DNA from: an uncultured Oscillospiraceae bacterium | GTDB taxonomy: Bacteria; Bacillota; Clostridia; Oscillospirales; Oscillospiraceae | Direction: 5' to 3' | NCBI GenBank assembly: GCA_934572325.1 | Contig: CAKTKT010000042.1 | Span: forward strand, 1 to 16,247 | DNA length: 16,247 nucleotides | Part shown: one piece after another, positions 7,800-13,281 of the stretch | How positions within the stretch are numbered: position 1 is the first letter of the stretch | Layout of the letters: the number at the start of each line of letters is the position of its first letter | Translations under genes and position numbers: made by a program | Notes under the pieces: generated by a model | The model's input: the letters and a program-made list of their open reading frames with translations, nothing else | The model's database searches: none | What the model was told of the DNA's origin: nothing

Positions 7800-9025
7800 T
7801 TTGCGACAGAGCGGAGCTTGTGGTCATAGGCGGAGGACCGGCGGGGATGATGTGCGCCTTCACGGCGGCGGAGCGCGGCGTGGACACCGTGCTGCTCGAG
7901 CCGAACCGCCAGCTTGGACGCAAGCTGCGCATAACGGGCAAGGGGCGCTGCAACATAACGAATAACTGCGATATAAAGGAGTTTATGCGCAGCATCCCCG
8001 GCGACGGGCGGTTTCTTTACAGCGCCGTGAACCGTATGCCGCCGGAGGCTGTCATCGGCTTTTTTGAAGAGCACGGTCTGCCGGTAAAGACGGAGCGCGG
8101 CAGCCGCGTTTTCCCCGTCTCGGACAATGCCAACGATGTTGCGGGCGTGATGTCGAGACTCTGCGAGCGCGCCGGCGTGCGCGTGGTGCACGCGGCGGCG
8201 AAGCGCATACATATCGAAAACGGCGCAGTCACCGGCGCTGCGGTCGAGGCGGGGCTTATCGCCTGCCGCGCCGTATGCGTGTGCACGGGCGGGCTTTCCT
8301 ACCCGCTCACCGGCTCTACCGGCGACGGATACGCTTTTGCCCGCGCGGCGGGGCACAGCGTGAGCGCGCTTCGACCCTCGCTCGTTCCGCTTGAGAGCCC
8401 GGATGAATACTGTGCGCAGATGCAGGGCTTCGCGCTGAAAAATGTGGCGCTGTCGGCGTTTGAGGACGACAGGCGCATATTCAGGGAGCAGGGCGAAATG
8501 CTCTTCACCCACTTCGGCGTGTCCGGACCGCTCGTGCTGTCGGCGAGCGCGCATATGCGCCGCTTCGGTGAGGCGGCGTACCGGCTGGAGATAGACCTCA
8601 AGCCCGCGCTGGACGAGAAGAAGCTCGACGCTCGGCTGCTGCGCGATTTTGAGAAATACGCGAACCGCGAGTTCAAAAACGCGCTGTGCGATCTCGCGGG
8701 GCACGCCATGATCCCCGTGCTCGTGCGCCTTTCGGGCATACCGGAGGACGAAAAGGTCAACAGCATCACGCGCGGGCAGCGTATGCGTCTGCTGCATCTA
8801 TTCAAGGCGTTCCCCGTCCGCGTGAGCGGCACGCGCCCCATCGACGAGGCGATCGTCACCTCCGGCGGCGTATGCACGAAAGAGATAGACCCGCGTACGA
8901 TGGAGTCCAAGCTCGTCTCCGGACTGTACTTTGCCGGAGAGGTGCTGGATGTGGACGCTTACACGGGCGGCTTTAATTTACAGATTGCATGGGCGACGGG
9001 CTTCGTCGCCGGAAATTCAATATAA
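7796..9025 (+). CDS. NAD(P)/FAD-dependent oxidoreductase, BaiN/HI0933 (YhiN) family
   Basis: This is a flavoprotein of the HI0933/YhiN/BaiN family, which has an FAD-binding Rossmann fold and a characteristic inserted domain. Residues 9-17 (VVIGGGPAG) form the dinucleotide-binding loop, and the acidic residue in LLEPNRQLGRK ends the second strand. The signature RKLRITGKGRCNITNN follows directly. The C-terminal part has VTSGGV, then FAGEVLDVDAYTGGFNLQ, which completes FAD binding. At 409 residues the length is normal. Physiological substrates are not settled: some clostridial members were assigned to bile-acid reduction, and others are simply called aminoacetone oxidase-like. It overlaps rluB by 4 bases and precedes cmk by 12, so it is part of the housekeeping operon, a common placement in Firmicutes. 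Confidence 0.92.
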   Translation: MICDRAELVVIGGGPAGMMCAFTAAERGVDTVLLEPNRQLGRKLRITGKGRCNITNNCDIKEFMRSIPGDGRFLYSAVNRMPPEAVIGFFEEHGLPVKTERGSRVFPVSDNANDVAGVMSRLCERAGVRVVHAAAKRIHIENGAVTGAAVEAGLIACRAVCVCTGGLSYPLTGSTGDGYAFARAAGHSVSALRPSLVPLESPDEYCAQMQGFALKNVALSAFEDDRRIFREQGEMLFTHFGVSGPLVLSASAHMRRFGEAAYRLEIDLKPALDEKKLDARLLRDFEKYANREFKNALCDLAGHAMIPVLVRLSGIPEDEKVNSITRGQRMRLLHLFKAFPVRVSGTRPIDEAIVTSGGVCTKEIDPRTMESKLVSGLYFAGEVLDVDAYTGGFNLQIAWATGFVAGNSI

Positions 9026-9037
9026 GGGGAAGAGAAA

Positions 9038-9736
9038 ATGAACGGACATTACGCAATAGCGATAGACGGACCGAGCGGCGCGGGGAAAAGCACCCTTGCC
9101 CGCGCGGCGGCGAAGCGCTTTGGCTTCATATACGTTGATACCGGCGCGATATACCGGACGGTCGGGCTTGCCGCGTACCGCGCGGGCGTTGACCGGCGCG
9201 ATGAGCCCGCCGTGCAGGCGCTGCTGCCGCAGCTTCAAATCTCCATGGCGTACAGCGGCACGGGCGAGCAGCATATGTTTCTCAACGGCGAGGACGTCAC
9301 CGCGCTCATCCGCGAGCCGGAAATATCCATCTGCGCATCCGACGTTGCGGCGCTGCCCTCTGTGCGCGTGTTTTTGATGGAGCTCCAGCGCCGCATGGCG
9401 CGCGAGAACAGCGTAATCATGGACGGGCGCGACATCGGCACGGTCGTTCTGCCGGACGCGGAGCTGAAAATTTTCCTCACGGCGAGCGCACAGGCGCGCG
9501 CCCGCCGCCGTCTGCTTGAGCTGGAGCAAAAGGGCACGGACGCGAGCTTTGAGGAGGTGCTGCGCGATATAGAGTACCGCGATGAGCAGGACAGCCGTCG
9601 CGCCGCCGCCCCGCTGAAAAAGGCGGAGGACGCGGTCGTCGTCGATACGAGCGAGCTGGATTTTGCCGAGAGCCTTGAGCTGATTGCGGAGCTTATCTGC
9701 CGACGGCTCGGCATTGCGGCGGCGGAGGAGAAGTGA
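9038..9736 (+). CDS. cmk: Cytidylate kinase
   Basis: Cmk phosphorylates CMP and dCMP to the diphosphates with ATP, recycling pyrimidine nucleotides in the cytoplasm. The 232 residues show the P-loop GPSGAGKST (11-19), the nucleoside-binding YVDTGAIYRT segment, DGRDIGTVVLPDAELKIFL (core of the CMP-binding region) and the lid segment RDEQDSRRAAAPL with its conserved arginines. The Shine-Dalgarno AAGGGGA lies about 8 bases before the ATG. It overlaps the ispH-rpsA fusion by one base (TGATG), so translation is probably coupled. In many Clostridia an acyltransferase gene (plsC) lies between cmk and ispH; here there is none. Confidence 0.97.
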   Translation: MNGHYAIAIDGPSGAGKSTLARAAAKRFGFIYVDTGAIYRTVGLAAYRAGVDRRDEPAVQALLPQLQISMAYSGTGEQHMFLNGEDVTALIREPEISICASDVAALPSVRVFLMELQRRMARENSVIMDGRDIGTVVLPDAELKIFLTASAQARARRRLLELEQKGTDASFEEVLRDIEYRDEQDSRRAAAPLKKAEDAVVVDTSELDFAESLELIAELICRRLGIAAAEEK

Positions 9737-11784
9737 TGCGCGAGATACGTTTGGCGGAGAGCGCGGGCTTCTGCTTCGGCGTGCGGCGCTCCGTGGAGAT
9801 GGCGGAAAAGCTGATTGCGGAGCAGGGGAGCTGCTGCAGCCTCGGCGAGCTTATACATAATGAGGACGTGGTCGAGCGGCTCAAAGCGCAGGGACTGCGC
9901 GTGATAGCCTCGCCCGAGGAGGCGGCGGCGGGGGAGCACGTCATCGTCCGCGCCCACGGCGTTGCAAAGAGCGTTTATGACCGCCTTGCCGAGCGCGGCG
10001 CACTCGTCACGGACGCAAGCTGCCCGAAGGTAAAGGCGATACACACCATCGTCAGCCGCGCGAGCGCGGAGGGGCGGTTCGTCATAATCATCGGGATGCG
10101 CGAGCATCCGGAGGTAGAGGGCATATGCGGCTGGTGCGGCGAGCACGCCGTTTTTGAAAACGCGCAGGAATTGGCGCGCTGGCTCGACGAAAATGAGAGT
10201 TACTGGACAAAAGCGATAACTGTTGTGGTACAAACGACGCAGACGAGCAGTAATTTTAACGAATGTTGCGGTATCATAAAAAAAAGGTGTACAAACACAA
10301 AAATATCTGATACAATATGTTCTGCTACGTTCACGCGACAGGAAGAAGCCGCAAGGCTTGCCGCTGAATGTGACGCGATGGTCGTCATCGGCGGGAAGCA
10401 CAGTGCAAACAGTGTGCATCTCGCACAGATCTGCGCGGAAAACTGCGCCAATGTCCGGTTTATAGAAAGACTGGACGAGCTTGATACCGGCGCTCTCCGT
10501 TCGGTTGACACTGTCGGGCTCACGGCAGGGGCGTCCACGCCCGCGTGGATAATTAAGGAGGTAAGAAACAAAATGTCTGACGAAATCAAAGTTGAAGAAA
10601 CCAAGCTTGAGAATGAAAAATCCTTTGACGAAATGTTGGAGGAAACTCTCAAAACTATATATAACGGAGATAAGGTAACAGGTACTGTCGTCGCTATAAC
10701 CGGCACCGAGATCAGCGTTGACCTCGGCACCAAGTATTCCGGCTTTATTCCCACGGCAGAGTTCACCGACGACGGCATCAAGGTCGAGGACGTCATCAAG
10801 GTCGGCGATCCCATCGAGGCTGTTGTTGTCCGCGTGAACGACGTCGAGGGCACGGCGCAGCTCTCCAAAAAGCGCCTTGACGCCGCGAAGGGCTGGAACG
10901 AGGTCGAGACCGCATCCGAGGACGGCACGGTGCTGGAGGGTGTTGTCACCGAGGAGAATAAGGGCGGCGTTGTCGTCAACGTCAAGGGCGTGCGCGTGTT
11001 CGTTCCCGCCTCTCAGACCGATCTGCCCCGCGACGCCGATCTGGCTCAGCTTCTCAAGAAGACCGTCCGGTTGAAGATCACCGAGGTCAACAAGGCACGC
11101 AAGCGCGTTGTCGGCTCTATCCGCCGCGTCGCGCAGGCGGAGCGCCGCGAGCGCACCGAGGCTATCTGGAACGAGATTGAGATCGGCAAGAAGTACTCCG
11201 GCGTCGTCAAGTCTCTCACCAGCTACGGCGCATTCGTTGATATTGGCGGCATTGACGGGATGGTCCACGTCTCCGAGCTTAGCTGGGGTCGTATCCACCA
11301 GCCCTCCGAGATTCTCTCCGTCGGCGATGAGGTCGAGGTCTATGTGATAAACTTCGACAAGGAAAAGCGCAAGATCTCCCTCGGCTACAAGGATCCCGAG
11401 GCGAACCCGTGGGTCGTGTTCACCAACAAATACTCCGTCGGCGACGTCGCACAGGTCAAGGTCGTCAAGCTCATGCCCTTCGGCGCATTTGCCGAGGTCG
11501 TGGACGGCGTGGACGGACTCATCCACATTTCCCAGATTGCCAACCGCCGCATCGGCAAGCCCGAGGACGTGCTGACCGTTGGGGATGTTGTCGAGGCGAA
11601 GATCACCGCCATTGACGATGACAAGCACAAGATCTCCCTCTCCATCCGCGCCCTTTCCGAGCCTGCGCCCGCCGCGGTCAAGGCTGAGGAGGAGGAGTAC
11701 GATGACGAGCCGGATGAGGACGCGCTTGTCTACGAGGTCTCCGAGTCCGGCGAAGCCACCGGCATCGCGCCCGAGGCTGAATAA
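9736..11784 (+). CDS. ispH-rpsA: Bifunctional HMB-PP reductase (IspH) / ribosomal protein S1 fusion
   Basis: This is an in-frame fusion known in Clostridia. Residues 1-279 are IspH, the 4Fe-4S enzyme that reduces HMBPP to IPP and DMAPP in the last step of the MEP pathway. Cluster ligands Cys13, Cys96 and Cys195 and active-site residues His41, His74, His124, Glu126 and Thr167/168 are present, with the GGKHSANS loop. Residues 280-682 are an S1-type protein with four S1 RNA-binding motifs (about 312-380, 397-465, 484-552, 569-637) and an acidic tail. S1 helps mRNA bind the 30S subunit. The ATG at 9736 (TGATG overlap with cmk) is preferred to the GTG at 9733. Codon use differs: the S1 half is strongly biased (GTC, AAG, CGC, TCC) as in highly expressed genes, and part of the IspH half is AT-rich. 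Met280 has its own strong Shine-Dalgarno (see next entries). Confidence 0.95.
   Translation: MREIRLAESAGFCFGVRRSVEMAEKLIAEQGSCCSLGELIHNEDVVERLKAQGLRVIASPEEAAAGEHVIVRAHGVAKSVYDRLAERGALVTDASCPKVKAIHTIVSRASAEGRFVIIIGMREHPEVEGICGWCGEHAVFENAQELARWLDENESYWTKAITVVVQTTQTSSNFNECCGIIKKRCTNTKISDTICSATFTRQEEAARLAAECDAMVVIGGKHSANSVHLAQICAENCANVRFIERLDELDTGALRSVDTVGLTAGASTPAWIIKEVRNKMSDEIKVEETKLENEKSFDEMLEETLKTIYNGDKVTGTVVAITGTEISVDLGTKYSGFIPTAEFTDDGIKVEDVIKVGDPIEAVVVRVNDVEGTAQLSKKRLDAAKGWNEVETASEDGTVLEGVVTEENKGGVVVNVKGVRVFVPASQTDLPRDADLAQLLKKTVRLKITEVNKARKRVVGSIRRVAQAERRERTEAIWNEIEIGKKYSGVVKSLTSYGAFVDIGGIDGMVHVSELSWGRIHQPSEILSVGDEVEVYVINFDKEKRKISLGYKDPEANPWVVFTNKYSVGDVAQVKVVKLMPFGAFAEVVDGVDGLIHISQIANRRIGKPEDVLTVGDVVEAKITAIDDDKHKISLSIRALSEPAPAAVKAEEEEYDDEPDEDALVYEVSESGEATGIAPEAE
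10288..10316 (+). promoter_or_regulatory. Candidate internal promoter inside ispH, reading toward rpsA
   Basis: TGTACA (10288-10293, 4 of 6 consensus) and TACAAT (10311-10316, 5 of 6) are separated by 17 bases, and TG at 10308-10309 makes an extended -10 (TGATACAAT). It lies in the AT-rich part of ispH, about 260 bases upstream of the possible free start of S1 at 10573. It is inferred from sequence only. Confidence 0.45.
10555..10575 (+). promoter_or_regulatory. rpsA: Internal Shine-Dalgarno and ATG for a free S1 protein
   Basis: AAGGAGG (10555-10561) matches the anti-Shine-Dalgarno fully and is 11 bases before the in-frame ATG at 10573. That ATG is exactly where the IspH domain ends and the S1 protein begins (MSDEIKVEETK). 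A separate 403-residue S1 could thus be made from the same mRNA or from the candidate internal promoter. Confidence 0.6.
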
Positions 11785-11802
11785 ACAGAATATAATAGCT
11801 CA

Positions 11803-11846
11803 CAGCGCCGTTCGGATTTCCGAACGGCGCTGTTGCACGTTTTATT
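11803..11846. terminator. Strong hairpin between the convergent rpsA and hydrolase genes
   Basis: CAGCGCCGTTCGG (11803-11815) and CCGAACGGCGCTG (11820-11832) form a perfect 13-bp stem with the 4-base loop ATTT. It starts 18 bases after the ispH-rpsA stop. On the + strand it is followed by an imperfect T-rich tail (TTGCACGTTTTATT), which overlaps the last codons of the opposite gene. It probably ends the + strand operon; on the - strand it starts 10 bases after the hydrolase stop and may serve that gene too, although the T tract there is poor. Confidence 0.8.
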
Positions 11847-12798
11847 CGGCTTTATTTGCCGCAATACAGGGGAGCTTTTCGTCTATCCAGCCGAGTATAT
11901 CACGCTGAACGTCGAGGCGGTTTATCTCGTTGAGCATCTCGTGCCTCCCCTCGGGGTAGAGGCGGATCATCACGTCGTGCAGCCCCGCCTTGCAGAACGC
12001 CCTGTACGCGCGCTCCACGCCCTTGCCGTAGTCGCCCACGGGGTCCTCGCTGCCGGACATGAAGTAGACGGGCTTTGTCTTGTCCATGCGGTCGATGTTC
12101 TTCTGAGCGGTGACGTACCATATGCCGCCCATCATGTCGCGGTAGAGACTAGTTTTTGCGACAAAGCCGCAGTTAGGATCGGCAATGTATTTGTCAACGG
12201 TATCAATATCACGCGAGAGCCAGTCAAATTCCGTGCGCGGCGTATTGATATGATTGAGATACGTGCCGAAAGCGATGTCGTTGAGCTTTTGTCCGTCGCC
12301 GCGCGCGCCCTTGGACTTGACCATTGCCTCCGCCATGAGATACCCGGCGAGGACGAGCGCCTTGCTCTGGTGCCCCGTGCCGCTTAGTATCGCAGCGTCG
12401 TACTTGTCGGCATGGTCGATGATATACGTGCGCGTGATAAAGCTGCCCATGCTGTGCCCGAACATGATGTACGGCACGTCGGGATAGTCCTTGACCATGA
12501 TGTCGTGTAGCCGCTCCTCATCCGTCACGACGCAGAACCAGCCGTTGTCGTCGTTGAAAAAGCCGCGGTCGCTCTCGTCCGTGACGGACTGACCGTGACC
12601 GAGATGGTCGTCGCCGACGGCAAGTATCCCGTTTTCCGCGAGGAAGAGCATAAAATCATCGTAGCGGTTTATATGCTCGGCAATGCCGTGGACGATCTGC
12701 ACGATGGCGCGCGGCGCGCCGTCGGGAGCGCACTTTCTGGCGTGAATGGTGCTCACGGCGTTTGTGGAGCGAAACGTAAAATCAGTAAATGCAGGCAT
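11842..12798 (-). CDS. Alpha/beta hydrolase, serine aminopeptidase S33 / monoacylglycerol lipase-like
   Basis: This is a cytoplasmic alpha/beta hydrolase of the Hydrolase_4 (S33, monoglyceride lipase/lysophospholipase-like) group, with no signal peptide. The catalytic triad is readable: Ser116 in GHSMGS, Asp252 in SGSEDPVGDYG and His286 in EGRHEMLNE. The oxyanion segment VHGIAEH is at 36-42 and the DHLGHGQS motif at 64-71. A cap region covers about residues 142-235. The substrate cannot be told from sequence; esters such as monoacylglycerols or lysophospholipids are typical of the family. The 318-residue length is normal. It has its own promoter and the Shine-Dalgarno GGAGGT 6 bases before ATG, and it is transcribed alone, convergent with the + strand operon. 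Confidence 0.93.
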   Translation of the reverse strand: MPAFTDFTFRSTNAVSTIHARKCAPDGAPRAIVQIVHGIAEHINRYDDFMLFLAENGILAVGDDHLGHGQSVTDESDRGFFNDDNGWFCVVTDEERLHDIMVKDYPDVPYIMFGHSMGSFITRTYIIDHADKYDAAILSGTGHQSKALVLAGYLMAEAMVKSKGARGDGQKLNDIAFGTYLNHINTPRTEFDWLSRDIDTVDKYIADPNCGFVAKTSLYRDMMGGIWYVTAQKNIDRMDKTKPVYFMSGSEDPVGDYGKGVERAYRAFCKAGLHDVMIRLYPEGRHEMLNEINRLDVQRDILGWIDEKLPCIAANKAE

Positions 12799-12804
12799 TT
12801 TTGT

Positions 12805-12858
12805 ACCTCCGTTTTATATTCATGCGTTAATTTTACACGCAGAACCCGCCATAGTCAA
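12805..12858 (-). promoter_or_regulatory. Promoter and ribosome-binding site of the alpha/beta hydrolase
   Basis: On the - strand, TTGACT (12858-12853) and TAAAAT (12835-12830) are separated by exactly 17 bases, each box matching consensus at 5 of 6 positions. This is the best sigma-A-type promoter in the window. GGAGGT (12810-12805) follows, giving a leader of only about 25 bases. The -35 box touches the T tract of the upstream terminator. Confidence 0.8.
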
Positions 12859-12898
12859 CAAAATACTGCTGCAAAGTGTGGGGCACTTTGCAGCAGTA
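12856..12898 (-). terminator. Rho-independent terminator after hypA
   Basis: A perfect 15-bp stem (12864-12878 pairs with 12884-12898) has a 5-base loop. Read on the - strand it is followed by TTTTGTTG (12863-12856). It begins 19 bases after the hypA stop and closes the oxidoreductase-hypA unit. The + strand side has an A-rich, not T-rich, flank, so it acts only on the - strand. Confidence 0.88.
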
Positions 12899-12916
12899 CA
12901 TCAAAAAACTATCGTG

Positions 12917-13267
12917 TCAGCCCTCGGCGACGTGGAGCTCCTTTATTTTGAACTCCCTGCCGGAGAGGACGGTCTTGCTGAAGCTGCCGCAGTTGGGGCA
13001 ATACCCCTCGTTGGCGACAACGTTGAAGATCTCGTCGCAGTCGTCACATTCGGCAAGCCCCGGAACGATCTCCAGTATGAGCTTCGCGCCGCGAACCTCC
13101 GGAACGTCCTCGCTCACGGGCGGGTAAAGCTCCTCGACATATTCGGGGATGACGAGCGACAGCTCGCCTACCTCGCAGACGATCTCATCCACGTGGGCAA
13201 TGCCGTTTTCCCGCGCGTAGTCCGCAACGGTCTTGCACATACTGCGCACAACGCCAATTTCATGCAT
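12917..13267 (-). CDS. hypA: Hydrogenase/urease nickel metallochaperone HypA
   Basis: HypA (HybF) passes Ni(II) to the maturation complex of [NiFe]-hydrogenase, and in some bacteria to urease. The protein has 116 residues, the same as E. coli HypA. The nickel site at the N-terminus (Met1-His2-Glu3) is intact, as is the zinc site of two CxxC pairs: Cys74/Cys77 and Cys90/Cys93. The start is fixed by the universal MHE; the ribosome-binding site (GGTG) is weak, so translation may be coupled to the gene 14 bases upstream. That partner is the large Fe-S flavoprotein, not a hydrogenase or other hyp gene. No hydrogenase, hypB or urease gene lies in this window. Confidence 0.92.
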   Translation of the reverse strand: MHEIGVVRSMCKTVADYARENGIAHVDEIVCEVGELSLVIPEYVEELYPPVSEDVPEVRGAKLILEIVPGLAECDDCDEIFNVVANEGYCPNCGSFSKTVLSGREFKIKELHVAEG

Positions 13268-13281
13268 GGGCAGTCACCGGC

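Noticed and set aside
7472..8797. Long - strand frame opposite rluB and the BaiN-family gene
   Set aside because: Antisense shadow; no domain is recognisable and both + strand genes are well supported.
10228..10296. GTACAAAC occurring twice, 61 bases apart, in ispH
   Set aside because: Only 8 bases long inside coding sequence, with no extended similarity; likely chance.
9235..11628. 797-codon open frame on the - strand opposite cmk and ispH-rpsA
   Set aside because: It is a shadow frame. GC-rich codon bias on the + strand removes stops on the other strand; the translation is low-complexity and lacks any family motif, while the + strand proteins are certain.
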